Shown in pieces: positions 21,777-34,445 of a stretch of DNA of 64,000 nucleotides. Under the pieces are notes generated by a model. The model was given only the letters and a program-made list of their open reading frames with translations, searched no databases and was not told where the DNA came from. The translations under genes and the position numbers were made by a program. Numbering within the stretch: the stretch's first letter is position 1; every line of letters starts with the position of its first letter. Source of the DNA: Batillaria attramentaria (taxonomy: Eukaryota; Mollusca; Gastropoda; Batillariidae); contig JACVVK020000170.1 of NCBI GenBank assembly GCA_018292915.2, positions 269,501 through 333,500 on the forward strand. The letters are read 5' to 3'.

Positions 21777-23212
21777 GCGCGCGCGCACACACACGCACAG
21801 ATGACGCTGCTGATCTTACAAGCAGAATAAGAGTCAGTGAAACTAGAAAAGAAGAAGAAAACATAAGCTGGAAACGTATCACCGTTTGGTGCCAGACAGC
21901 TTTCATGTCAAAACGAAACAGCCATCAGAAGAACTTGGCTTTCTAATTCCTCTGCATTGCATGTGTGACTATAGTAAGACCAAGCCAATACTCTGAACTG
22001 AAAGTGAACTCAAAGTGAACAAAATAGCTACGGAGATTCGATGACATGGCAGCTTACACGAGCGTATTGAATATAACAAATCCTAGCAGTAAGGCTCAGT
22101 ATAGTTCGCACCCCTGGGCCGTACTGGGCAAACTATTCAAACGCATCCACACTCGTTTAGTAGAGTTCGCCTGCTTATATCGATTTAGGGTTAGATTTAG
22201 GGTTGGGGTTACCTTGTGGTAACTGATGGTGCAATCGCTATGTTGTTCAGACGGTCGCAGTGCATTTACAGCAGGTGCAAGTGAGTGAGTGAGTGAGTAT
22301 TTTAGGGCTTAACGCCGCGTAAACGACAAAGACTAATTCGCGGCAGCCACAAGTTTGAAGGCCCCTTCGTTAAAAGGTAAAAAGCTGGATTAAAACAACT
22401 AGTAAATATTGGCTAAAAATTTATAGGTTAAATGAGATTCTACCAGTCTTGGGTTACCACAAGTTCAAAACGTCAAGCATGGGTCTTGTACATGAATAAG
22501 TACAAACACAATGTTCAGATTTTATGAAGGTTAGTTAGTTAGTTATTTAATCAGATTTTATGAAACAAATTGACTTCCCGAAGGAAGCCAAAAATCTTGT
22601 CTGGAGGGACATTTCGGAACAAGAGCTCCATTGATTCGGCAGTGAAATACTTCCGTGAGGTCTGCACAAGAAATCAAAATATGTTTAATGGTATCTGGCT
22701 CACCGCAGCCAAAACAGAAAGGGCTGTCTTTATCTTTCAGCAAGTGCGAGGGGGTATAATATGCGTGCCCAATATGGAGACGGGCCAGGACCACCTCTTC
22801 CCGACGGTTAGTCCTACACCGGGGAATGATTTCCCGAAGTTTGGGAACTATACTGTGGAGTTTGTTGTTATTAAGAGTATCCCACTGGGCTTGCCATTGA
22901 TCTACTATGTACTTATTTATTAAGGGTTTAAAATCAGTAAAAACACTACTCTTGCTCGCCACAGGACCATACAGCAGGTGCAAATGACACAAGGGGGTGA
23001 GCTATACCAACGCAGCAGCAGTAAATTCATGTTGACCAGGAAAAGTAAATTTCAGTTTCCAAATCGAATCAAGGGGTGAAAAGGTGCAACTCGCTTAACT
23101 CGAAGCTAGAGTCGAAATTCGACCTTATCCGTCGTCACGGATAAGTCAAACTTCGGATACGTCGAACAAAAATCCATTTCCCCTGCAAATTCGACTTAAG
23201 CGTGTTCGACTG
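21047..23212. mobile_element. Pogo/Tigger-like MITE, copy 1, with nested LINE
   Basis: It starts CAGACCCATACGCTTAAGTC and ends CGTGTTCGACTG, and is flanked by TA on both sides (21045-21046, 23213-23214). Several GGATAAGTCGAAC-like subterminal motifs are present at both ends. A second copy lies at 42689-44169. Without the inserted LINE the length is 1463 bp against 1481 bp. It contains (GT)n(GA)n at 21548-21609, (CA)n(CG)n at 21725-21800 and TTAGGG-like units at 22187-22210. No transposase. Family call from TA target and TIR style. Confidence 0.7.
22281..22970 (-). mobile_element. 5'-truncated LINE with 13-bp target duplication
   Basis: ACAGCAGGTGCAA occurs at 22268-22280 and 22971-22983, and once in the empty MITE copy at 43930-43942. 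The minus-strand frame (down to 22558) contains RREEVVLARLHIGHAYYTPS and CFGCGEPDTIKHILISCADL, the C-terminal cysteine motif downstream of RNase H in I/R1-like LINE ORFs. The 3' end carries GCCCTAAAATACTCACTCAC. The target duplication proves retrotransposition. Confidence 0.8.
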
Positions 23213-23690
23213 TAAATAAACATTGTTTACCCTTCTGACACAGGATTCATAATCAGGCTGATAGTTATAGGATGTTTAATGTGGGAGATGAATCCGTAAG
23301 GTTTGTATCTGTTGGATCTATTTGTTATCTCCCTTGTGTGGTAACTTGAGCAAGTGTTCTTGTTTCTGCACGCGTCTGTCTGACGTGTTGAAGCATCTGT
23401 CATGGACTTTACTTGTCCTGCTTGTTTCGTTATTTCATCTGCAGCTCCTCACATGCATGTACATGAATCAGAATCAGTTTTAATCAGTTATTAGCCGCAC
23501 ACGATCAGTGGTTTTGCGGCACCGTTGTTTTACACTGCGTATGCTGACCGAAAGCTTCACGGCGCATCTCGAGCCGTGTCATACTGTATCGCCAGCATTA
23601 CTGTATCACAGTGTATCGCCTGAATTAGTAAAATAAAAGTTAACTTACAATCTTTTTCTTTATGTGTTTTTATCTTGTCCTTTGTACAGT

Positions 23691-23855
23691 TTTCTTATAT
23701 TCAGACCATTCATGTTCGCTCTGATTGTCTGTACTTCCTCCACACCCCAGACGGGGCTACAGGAATATAAACACTGCTGACTTTGACTCTGACAGTCTGC
23801 ACTACAGCGATCTTTTCTGCACGGACCGTGCACGTTTTCTTCTCAATGGAGACTA
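23691..23855 (+). pseudogene. Frameshifted copy of a possible exon
   Basis: Counterpart of 38008-38174. The same acceptor-like TCCTTTGTACAG is present, but an indel just after CAGACGGGGCTACAGGAATA puts a stop into the frame open in the other copy. The function is unknown. Confidence 0.25.
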
Positions 23856-23996
23856 ACATGCCAAAGGTTAACCGCTGATTATCATGTGGTGCAGTACGGA
23901 TCCTTTTGAACATCAGAATAGACGGACTGTGATAAATCGACCGCGCGATCCATATCAGTGTCACTGAGTTAATGCAGCCGGACTGGCCGGGTTAGA

Positions 23997-24628
23997 CATT
24001 GGAGAGGTTCAGATATTGGAGAGGTTCAGATAGTGACGAAAAGCACTATGGCGACGGTTAACAATGTCCTCGGCAGTGGCGTTGCCGTTCTTAGCTCATC
24101 TCCATCCGGCGTTGTTCATATGACGTGGCATGCGCCACGGCGGGAAGACTGTATAGCTGAGCTGCACGTGTATTATGTCCTCAGGTGAAAGCCTGTGGTG
24201 TTTACGACTTTCTGAGACTGTGAATTGCCACCATGAGAGTCGTTCCCTTGTATTTTTAATGGGAACACGTGCATCTTGTCTGAGTGTTGCGTTCTGTAAA
24301 GTCGTGATGGGGCATTGCTGTCATGGCGGAAACTGGCCTCAGGAGAGCCACTATAAAAGGACGGATTTTTACCTTAGGAATAAAGATATCTATGTAAATG
24401 CAGGCTTAATTAAGTGCACATAATTCATTTGTGTTGCTTAGTACTTGCATGGTCAGTTTGCTTGATTAGTTTACCAGCTTCAGCAAACTGTTTAATTGTT
24501 AGACATTATAGCATCACTGTTGCTCTCTCTCTCTCTCTCTCTCTCTGGCGCGGGGGTGTGCTTGTGTGTATTTGTTTGCATCCTGTGCCGTAGTGTTTGT
24601 TGTCGTCAACATCTGAACCTCTCCAATG
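23997..24628. mobile_element. Small TIR element, copy A
   Basis: The left end CATTGGAGAGGTTCAGAT occurs twice in tandem. The right end is its reverse complement, ATCTGAACCTCTCCAATG. Copy B is 39212-39857. It contains (CT)n at 24521-24545. No transposase; superfamily unassigned. Confidence 0.5.
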
Positions 24629-24930
24629 ACGGCAACAAACACTACAGCACTTAGAGACGTACAAATACGGCCCTGAGAGAACGCCGAGTCTAGGGTAGTG
24701 ACTGGCGGTGTCCTGTAATTATGACATGTATCGGGGAGGACCGCAGATACTGTACCAACAATCCGTGCTCAGCGCAGAGAACAACGAACAGCGTCAGCAC
24801 ACAACGCACGGCGACCAGTGCTCGGTACAGAGTGAGGACGGTTGCCATGACATTTTACTTTCTTTTTTTTAATAAAAAGTTTTTAGGTACGCGGACGACC
24901 AGCGATGTTTTGCATACAAGTTCTGTATTA

Positions 24931-25213
24931 GACCCCTTTCACACGCTGAGTGCCTGCAGCGAGCTCACACGCTCGCTGAGTTAATTTTCTGTTCACACGC
25001 TATCAGCGTGCACTTGGCGGACTGTGCTGCCGGTCTGGCGCTGGACACTACACAAAGAGCGGTCAACGGCGACCAGCTGCCGTGGCGAGGAAAAAATACG
25101 ACCGTGTTCTATTTGCAGGGGTGGCGACGGCGTCCCTGCGCAGTGCCCTTTGCAAGCGGATTTATTTGGCTGGGAGTGTATAGGCGTTCAAATTGTCACG
25201 TGTGAAAGGCCTC
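24931..25213. mobile_element. PIF/Harbinger-like MITE
   Basis: The ends are GACCCCTTTCACACG and CGTGTGAAAGGCCTC, next to TTA/TAA. Copy B of the segmental duplication has no such insertion (GTTACCAACTTG around 40220), so it arrived after the duplication. It covers part of a 160-codon frame (25024-25506) that I do not regard as a gene. Confidence 0.55.
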
Positions 25214-25551
25214 TAACAGCTTGCTTGGGCCACGTCCTGGTCGGCTGTGTACTGTACTGCAGATCATCATCTGCAATACACAGTATAAGAGGCGAACAGG
25301 ACGTCGCTCATTTCCGTACTTTTCTGACACGTCAGACTGACGCCTTTATCGCTGTCAGAACAGTGCGGACAGATCAGATTACAACAGTGGTGGTATGGGA
25401 TGCATACTGGTATACAGACAGAACCAGTAAGAACTGTACATACGTATACAAATTTGTATATTTAAATATTGTTAATCAGCAGTCTTCAGACTTGTTGATA
25501 CAGTAATATAGTAACATATTCATTCGTGTATTTCACCTAGACCCCAGAAGC

Positions 25552-25553
<2 letters not shown>

Positions 25554-25607
<54 letters not shown>

Positions 25608-26081
25608 CCATGGCGTTATTGTGGCGTCGGTACTGAATGCACTTATCTCTTCAGTTTTATCTGTCTTCCGAGTTCTTTATCCAGCTTGTGGCGGGGAATC
25701 TTCACCAGTGACTTGACGTTCGACTTGGAGAAAAATCACTGGTCACTGTTTCTCTGTAAATCCCGCAAAACCCATTACACACCCAAAGTTCCATAATTCT
25801 TTGTTACAAATGAGAGTAACCATTACAACATGCGCCAGGGAGACGCGTACATTCATGCGTGAAAACTGGCTCTGCCCATACAAGGGATAAGAGTCGATGA
25901 TTCCTCAATGAGAAATTACGGTGTCTGTTCTTCTGGAAACTAACTGAATCACGTATAAACAATACCAGCAGTCGCTCGCAACATATAACTACTTTAAAAC
26001 GGAGTGTGCCAGGAAAAAAACAAACAACTTCTATTCCACAATAGTAATGAATACATTATCACAGCTTTACTCACTCACTCA

Positions 26082-26146
<65 letters not shown>

Positions 26147-27265
26147 TCAAGTGACAGAAATTAACATCAGCAGCAATGGAGGGAGGAGGGGTGGTGGTGA
26201 TGGGGAGTGTCATTTGCAGTATCAATAGCTCCCGGAATGAATGAATCCTATTAACACTGCGTGCGCACATTTGACAGTCTAAGTGTACCGCTTTGTTTGT
26301 TCAGCAGTTTCTCAAGCTCCTCTTTTACAAGGTGATTTTCGTCACTCCGTGTTTTCTCCGCCAGTAGCTTGTGACAAGACTGAGTCGAAGCTGGCCTGCT
26401 GCCTGCCAGTGACACCACATCATCAGTGAATCACGCGTTCGTGCAGGAAACGTGGCGGATACAGAGAAGTGATTCCATTTACTGACTAATAAAGATTTGT
26501 GAGGAATAGTTTTGTCGCGTTCATTTCGAAAAGAGAGAAAGAAAATATATATTCCCATTAAACATAACTCTGCACACGACACCATAGAAATGCTCAAACA
26601 TTCACCAACAATTCACAAAAGCAACCACGCATGTGTAGGGTAATTTTAAACACATTCCAATCATGTATTCCCCGTTTACAATGTTAACCGCGACCACCTA
26701 CGCCCTCATTCCATTGTCGTCTGCCACCTCTTGTGTCAGCCGCGCATGAATACAAATAGTGCACATTCCAGGCTCATTTTTCACTGTTTTCACTATTTCT
26801 TGGCATGAAACTTATTTACAAAGCCTACAAATAGCCCCAGACTGCCATGTTTTCCTCTGCACACAAATTTCAAAATTCTGTACCATATTTAGCAGAAATC
26901 TTACAACGTGCCCCGAAAGTTATTAGTGTGATGTAGCCTTTAAATGGGTCACACGACAGTCAGAAGGGACGTGTGAAAGGGTCGTGTTGTTGAGTACCGC
27001 GCACTACACAATTTCTCTTTTTGCTGCATCCGTTTGACTTCATCACTGAAGTAACCAAGCAGAGAACCAGTACTCGTTTAGTGGCTTGTGTCTAGCCAGC
27101 TCCTGTGGAACACATCGAACTCGATGGTTCTGCTTTTGATCTGGAAGTCTGGGCAGTTCTACCGTTGGCATCTCATCCTACACAAATTCACGATTATCAG
27201 CCAGTAAGTGAAAAAAGAGACCGAAATGTAGGGATTTCCTGAAATTCCGGGACATGTTAGAGCCT
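25554..27265. other. Intergenic with (GT)n and (CA)n
   Basis: (GT)n at 25554-25602 and (CA)n at 26083-26144. The rest is unique AT-moderate sequence with no gene, RNA or element I can recognise. Confidence 0.5.
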
Positions 27266-27267
27266 GT

Positions 27268-27345
27268 CCTTCTCTTCCGGATCTGACAGGGAGAGAAAAA
27301 GCAGAGGGATTTTACAATCAGTGGTTTCAGGTTCCAGGTATGTTG
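27268..27345 (+). promoter_or_regulatory. Candidate 5'-UTR exon of gene 2 with donor
   Basis: TCTGACAGGGAGAGA through GATTTTAC, ATCAATGGTTTCAG-like sequence and then GTATGTTGAT is conserved at 45238-45287 upstream of gene 3. The GTATGT at 27341 reads as a donor, and the next conserved acceptor is just before each ATG. No equivalent is seen upstream of gene 1. Confidence 0.45.
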
Positions 27346-27349
27346 ATAA

Positions 27350-28300
27350 GTCTTTTGTTGCTGCTGCTCTTTTACTGGTGATGTTGGTCTGTTTTCTGTT
27401 GTTGTTAAGTGGTGATGGTGTCCTGTTTTCTGTTGTTGTTTAGTGATGTTTGTGGCCTGTTTTCTGTTGTTGTTTAGTGATGTTTGTGGCCTGTTCTCTG
27501 TTGTTGTTTGGTGATGATGGTGGTCTGTGTTGTGTTGTTGTTGAATGGTGATGGTGATATGTTTTCTGTTGTTTAGTGATGATGGTGACCTGTTTTCTGT
27601 TGTTGTTTAGTGATAATGGTGATCTGTTTTCTGTTGTTGTTTAGTGGCGATGGTGGTCTCTTTCCTGTTGCTGTCTAGTGATCACGATGGCCTGTTTTCT
27701 GTTGTTGTTTTGCGATGATGGTGGCCTGTTCTCTGTTGTTTAGTGATGATGGTGGTCTATTTTCTGTTGTTTAGTGGCGATGGTCTGTTTCCTGTTGTTG
27801 TTTAGTGATGATGATGGCCTGTTTTCTGTTGTTGTTTATTGATGTTTGTGGCCTGTTTTCTGTTATTTAGTGTGTTGTGTTCTTGTTGAATGATGATGGT
27901 GATATGTTTTCTGTTGTTTAGTGATGATGGTGGTCTGTTTTCTGTTGTTGTTTACTGATAATGGTGGTCTGTTTTATGTTGTTGTTTAGTGCCGATGGTG
28001 GTCTCTTTTCTGTTGTTGTTTAGTGATGATGATGGCCTGTTTCCAGTTGTTGTTTAGTGATGATGGTGGCCTGTTCTCTGTTGTTTAGTGATGATGGTGG
28101 TCTATTTTCTGTTGTTTAGTGGCGATGGTCTGTTTCCTGTTGTTTAGTGGTGACGACGGTGGTCTGATTTCTGTTGTTGTTTATTGATGATGGTGGTGGT
28201 CTGTTTTCTGTTGTCGTTTAGTGATGATGTTGGTCTGTTTTCTGTTGTTTAGTAATGATGGTGGTCTCTTTTCTGTTTTTGTTCAGTTGTGACAAATGAG
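27350..28300 (+). repeat. Minisatellite upstream of gene 2
   Basis: Same family as 5346-8470, but units more often read GTTTAGTGATGATGGTGG. About 27 degenerate units. Follows the candidate donor at 27341, so probably intronic. Confidence 0.8.
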
Positions 28301-29482
28301 TTTTATTTTTGTTTACTTGTGATGGACTTTTTTGGTTGCTTCCTTTGCTGTCCGGAACATCTTTAGCCAAACTGGTTTCCCTACTGGACGTAAATCACAC
28401 AAACAATGTAATGTAATCTCCTTATTTCAAATGTTTTCAAAACAACAAACACAATGACAGCTCTTATCTCTTAATGTAGCAGACTGGGACACCAAGATTT
28501 AAATTCAGAATAAAAAAAAAAAACACTTTTGCCGTGTTACAAATCAATGCTTGAGATAAGTTTTTATTGTATTTATAGCTTCGTTTGAATTCCTAGTTCT
28601 TACAGATTGTGTTGGATGTAGTTGTGAGGAAGGAAATTGCACTTCATTTGGTTGGTTTCAGGTTGTTTCAGTGTTGTAATTCATATCTTCCGCTTTTTGT
28701 GCAGCCACGGTTTTATCTGAATGTTCCAGAGTTGTGTAGAGAAGTTCAGTTCTAACTTGTTTTCCTTTCATGGTAGATTCCAGAATATCCTAGTTTTGTA
28801 CCATACCATGCTGACCGAATTTTGCTTGTTTACTCTCAAGTTCACTTTCCTGGCGTAATGTTTTTTCTACAAAAATTATTTTGACGTTTGGTAGATCTCT
28901 AATTGACGTAATCGCTTGGCTTGTTTTGGCGTCATACAAAATGCAACGTTGCTCGAGTATGTTCCCGCGCAATGTAGGGCAATGGTGTAATGTCTTTGTT
29001 GACGTTCTGGTGGTCGAATTTGTACTTTGATTCAAAAAATTGTTTTGTGGGATGATGAGGTTTTGTGCGGTGGTATGTCCAGCATTTCCCCGAAAGTTCT
29101 TGAAGCGTGTGGTCGTATGGTTTACCTGTAAAAAAGGATGCCGCTGTATCTGAGAATGAGGCAAGGCGATTGAGGACGTGAGATGATGCATTGATGAGGT
29201 ATATATGTGAGAGACTGATGTGAGACTGTGAGCCAGAGCTTGTAAATACATTTTTCTTCGTTTCAATCGAGAGCGTCGGTGTCTTCTTCAGCCATTGCAT
29301 CTTGACAATACCGCCACGCAGGATTCCAATAGAACAGTCACATCTTACCATCAACACGTGACACACCGTTTGTTTGTTAGTCGTTATTTTCTTTGTAATT
29401 TTTAATTAGTTTGTTTTGGTATATTAGTTGGTTGACATAATGAGCGGGTGAGTTTTTCATGCGAATGTGTGCAAACCTCTAG
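28301..29482. other. Gene 2 5' intron, extra sequence
   Basis: 28300-28480 matches the sequence before gene 1 and gene 3 coding exons (TTGTTTTTATATTG, GCTTCGCCACTGGACG-like). About 28560-29390 is an insertion not found in them, with minus-strand frames of 158 and 144 codons (28790-29266, 28932-29366) that match nothing I know and overlap each other. I see no TIR or poly(A), so its nature is open. Confidence 0.4.
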
Positions 29483-29508
29483 AGAATCCAAAGTGACCTT
29501 GCAGAAGG

Positions 29509-30325
29509 ATGGCATCAGCTTCTCCATCCCGACAACTGTCTGTCACCGACTGTCCCCGCTGTCGTTGTCTGTGTGTGGGCCCCACCATCCTCCCCTGTGG
29601 ACACGTCCTGTGTAGACCATGTCTTCGCCAGCTACTGGAACAGCAAGGACCTGACCCAACATGTTCTTCCTGTGGTCACAGCATCCCTAGTGGTCAGGGG
29701 CAGACAATCAGTGAACAGCTCGATCAGTTCTGTAAAGATCTCGTTCTTCAGGAAATTGTAGCTGATCACATTTTCAAACGAAGTGATTCGTCTTGTCAGA
29801 CATGCTGTAAACCCGCCTGGACAAACGTCTGTCTGGACTGTGGAACCTTTTACTGCATACACTGCTCGGAAAATCATCGGACAGAGCATGCAGCTGACTG
29901 TCACACTGTAGTGGATCCTCGACAGGTCCTGATATCAGCGTCATCGACCACATCCAGACCTCCCGGACATGAGGATGTTTCACAGACCAGCACTTCATTG
30001 TTAGAGTTTCAAAGACAGGAAGTCAAACTTCTTGAGGAGAAACACTCTGACCATGGTCGATCAGAAAGCGATCTTGATGAGTTGATTGCAAAACTACAGA
30101 ACGGAAGAGACAGAGTTCGGGATCAAAAGCATCTCTTGCATATGTACACCACTCGTATGCCTACAACCATCAACACGACGTCCATGAGAGAACGTCTGCG
30201 TCGCGTGCGAGAAGACATCAGCCTGTCCACAAGGGAAATGCTGCAGGATCTGAGGCGTGAGACAGACAGACTGGTGGCCCTGTGGATGGAGCCAGTGGAG
30301 GTTCAAGTGTGGAAATCATCTGATG
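29509..30325 (+). CDS. Gene 2 exon: RING, B-box, first coiled coil
   Basis: About 95% identical to the gene 1 exon at protein level and the same 817-nt length. The donor is GATG/GTATAC. One codon near the end differs (KSSD for KSDD). Confidence 0.88.
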
Positions 30326-32278
30326 GTATACATTCACATACTTTATCATTATCTCATGATGATGGTGACGATGAAATTACGTTATTTTCCTAATGAGCTT
30401 TGGGAACGGCGACTTTTCTGGAATCATAAATCTAAACTGTAGAATTTGTATTTTTGCGGAGCATAATCCTATTTCATCATCATAAATTATTTACACGCCA
30501 TATCTGTTTGTTTTCTTCAGTAAACCGGTTACTTTCATTCCTATTTCAGTTTTATTCTTAATATATTGTTAGTACAATGAAAGAATTTTGTTGTGTACAC
30601 AGCGTGTGCAAGATCCCTCATGTCCAAATTGTCACAAACTAACGATTCATGTGTGACAGATTATGGCGCGACATCAGCTGTAAAAGGAACCACAGAGTGT
30701 GTGATGGTCACTCCCAAATCTACCACCATCAGCTTGGACTGGGGATCGGTCTGTGTCGAGCAAATTAGTGATGACGTCATACATCGGACAGGTATGTGTG
30801 TCAGTTAATTTCATCTCACGTTTCTAAAAATACTCAACTCTGGGCATTTAAATGAGAGAGGCCTTGCTCATATTAATGCATCATCCAGACATTTCTTCTT
30901 CTTAGCACACGTTACTGGTTTCCAGTCACAGCACGAATCAAACACAACATCCTGTGTCTGACCTTAATTTCCTTTTTACCCGAATTCGCATCACCCCAGC
31001 GGCTGCCCTACCAAAGAATTTGGTCCGTCCAGAGTCCTGCTCTGTGGAACAGCCTTCGTTGTGAGATCCGTCAAAGTCATTGTGCCGATTCTTTCAGAAC
31101 AGTTGTGATACATTTCCCTACCGCGTGCGGGGAATCCGCGTTCGTGAGAGCTGTTCTACTTTGGGCATATGATATAGGCGAGAATAAGGCATGAGTAACG
31201 GTTCCTTAACGGCTCTTTTGTAAGGGAAAACAATTTGCCTTCATGGTCTGTTTCAAGATCTGACATGTTCGTCGTCTGTGTGGTGGAGAGAAGGCGATTA
31301 CTGACAGCTTATGAAGCCGCCATTTAGGTGTACACGTGCATGGTCAATGAGGAGGAGTCTGACGAAAGTTATGATGACCCGGGTGATAGTTTTGAGCCAG
31401 AATTTCATTTTCATGAGGCCACTGGTGCACAACATCAGCGACCCAAACGTACTTGGTAGGAACTGAGTGAAAACATCCACTGTTTCAAATCATTCTACGT
31501 GTGTAAATGTTTTGCAAAAGATCATTATTCTTAACTGTACCTGTACCTTAACTGTAACTTAGACCCTAAAAACTCACTCATTCGCTCACTAACTCACTCT
31601 TAAATGTACATTTGTTTCTCTCAAAAATTTGTGACCCAGTTCAAGACGTGGCGATCGCCAAGATAAACTGGTCCGAGAACTTAACAAGAATCCAGCGTCA
31701 GCTGGAGGCAGAAAAGGTCAAAGGACAACAAGTGCACGCGGAGATGGTCAGAGATCGACAACAGCTGGCGGCGGAGAAGGTCAAAGGTCAACAACAACTG
31801 CAGGCGGAGAAGGTCAAAGGTCAACAGCAACTGGAGGCGGAGAAGAGAAGGTCGGAGGCAGAACTGGCGGCCCTGTATCACACTCACCAGAAGGAGAAGA
31901 CGAGAGAACGGGAAAGGGTGAAGAGATTTTATACCGGGATACAGCAGAAGAAGACGAGCTTGTTGAAACAAGTGATGAAGAGGATTGAGGAAAAGGATGT
32001 GCTGTCCAAGCTGGTGCAACAACTGTGTGAGGAGTTTGACGTCCGTCTGCTGGCTATCGACTCTGGCCTGAGGTTCCTGATGGACGTGCCAGTTGAGGAG
32101 TGGGAGGGGGTCAAAGAGTTACAAGAAAAGATTAAGAAACTTTTGGAGGATGCGCTGTTGCCAAAACAGAAGAAAGAGAAAGTGACGTGGACGGAAGTGA
32201 CATCATGCAGTACTCAGACGGGAGATGCGGACGTGAGACTCGGCCAGCCGCTACCTATACACGTGACTACAGACGCTC

Positions 32279-32340
<62 letters not shown>

Positions 32341-33228
32341 TTTGCATTATTACTATATGATATGGGTGGCGTCCAAAGGTAGGATATGCACAGTTTGTGG
32401 TGTCTATGTTACTGTTTCATACAGCAGTAGCAACTGAAGAATAATATTGGGGCGGTCGGTGGTCTAGTGGTTAAGAGACTTGTCACCAATGCGAGAGGTC
32501 AGGGGTTCGTGTCCCACTCGGTGCAAAGAATGTTTCCTTCTCGTATGTGGCACCGTTCATTTGGGCCGATCGTCGGGGGTTCTCTCCGGGTACTCCGGCT
32601 TCCTCCCCCTCTGCTTTGGAAATGTTCAGCCCACAAAATTTGAAAAATAAATGCAATTCTAAATTCCGAAATTTAAATAGCTGAGCTGACCATTCGCACC
32701 ACGTGATTGTAATGTGTTTAGGTCCAGTGTGTGAGAGAATGCGTGTGATTCACGTGAGCGTGCGTGTTGGGTTTAGTTCGCGGCACTCTGAGCCGATTCA
32801 TGGAATTGGGTAAAGCGCCTATACCATACCCATTATTATTATTATTATATTGATCTATATTGTTATTTTTAACAGTCAAACACGCTTAAGACGAACTCGC
32901 CCGGGGAATGGAAAATCGTTTCGCTTATCCGAGTTTCTGCATATCCGAGTTCGGATAAGCCAAACCTTTCCCGAGAAATCACCCTGCAGTTCGGCTTAAC
33001 CGAGTTTTTTTCAGGATAAGTTGTAAAATCACTTGGAATGTTTGTAAAAAGTTTTTGCTTCCCTTTGCAACTGAAACGTCAAATTGACAATTTTGCGAAA
33101 GTTTGTAGACTTGTATGCTGCTTTTCTATGGGCAAATGTATACTATATGTATATGCAAATGTGTATAATGGCAACGGTCTGAGAGAGACACGGGTCGAGC
33201 TTATTGATTCCTGAGACTAGTAACACAA

Positions 33229-33301
<73 letters not shown>

Positions 33302-33370
33302 TGTTTTTAAATGAATAAGATCAAAACAGTGACAAGTTATAAGTGCTTTCTTCAGTGGGGCTTAAAGGTG

Positions 33371-33425
<55 letters not shown>

Positions 33426-34404
33426 GGAGATTGCATGTTACACACTCCCTCCCGTACACACGCCAAAAGAAACAATCGTGCACGCACAAATCTAAGCCCG
33501 AGCTCACATCCTTTCGACTAGCCCATAAACCACGCCCATCGCAAATCTCCCAAGGTTACCTTTCGACCTGCCCCTCCCCTGTGCCCCTCCTTCGGTCATC
33601 CCATTTCTAACCCTGAACCCACCACCTAATTCACGCACGCAAACTTAGATCTGCCAAACAATGGCGCCTGCAAAACATGTGGCACGCGCACAGACCTAAA
33701 GACTCCCTACGGTGCTGGAAGTGTGACGCCGCCGCGCGCCATGTTACGAGTACCTGGAAGTGCCAGACGCTATTAGCTGTTTACGTAGCGCGCATAGCAC
33801 TGGCCAGACGCTATCAGCTGTTGGTCCGCTTTATCTTACGTCACATTTCTGATGACGTCTTTCTAAAGAACTTTGTATTGCGAACGAGGCGTCCTGTACA
33901 CAGAGCATCTGAGTTCTGGTATTCCCAAGATGGCCGCGATAGCGACACTCGCAAGCAGCGGTGGCAGCGTGATGCGGTGGGTCTATCTTTTTTAGGTCTG
34001 GGGGCACGCGTCATCAGTTTCCCCCATACTGAAAAACAGGTGACGTGTTCGTTTCCGTAGGATAATCATAGCCGTGACGAAATATGTTCATAAGTTATCT
34101 TCCCGGCGTGTTTTTCAAGCAAAAAAAAAAAAAAAGTCTCTCCGACAGTGTTTAGAGTTCGGCTTATCTGTCAAAATCACGTTTGAGATATCCGTGTTTG
34201 AGTTAGCTATTTTTTGACAGAGTTTGGCTTATCCGAATTAGAAATAGTCTTACAAAGAGGGGGGTCTGGCGGGGAATTGGTTTTGGTTTCTGTTATCCGA
34301 GGTTTTTGCTTAAGCGTGTTTCGTTTAGGCGAGTGCGGCTGTATTTCCGTGTCACGGGCAGTAGCAAATAAATAATAAGAATAAGAATAATGAGTATTGT
34401 GGTA

Positions 34405-34445
<41 letters not shown>

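Larger units (their letters stand above)
23235..25550. repeat. Segmental duplication, copy A
   Basis: Blocks match 37560-38250, 39160-40200 and 40730-40840 in the same order and strand (for example TTCTGCACGCGTCTGTCTGA, TTTGCACGGACCGT-type blocks, GGTTGCCATGACAT). Copy A carries an extra MITE at 24931-25213; copy B carries an extra 900 bp at 38255-39160. Inside are a possible exon remnant (23691-23855) and a MITE (23997-24628). Confidence 0.7.

Noticed and set aside
22187..22212. Telomere repeats TTAGGG
   Set aside because: Only two or three imperfect units, present in both copies of the same MITE (also at 43843), so part of that element.
25024..25506. 160-codon plus-strand ORF
   Set aside because: It spans a MITE end, has no recognised domain, and copy B of the duplication does not keep the frame.
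32449..32530. Genuine tRNA gene in gene 2 intron
   Set aside because: Followed by a SINE body and (ATT)n tail; no acceptor-stem pairing.
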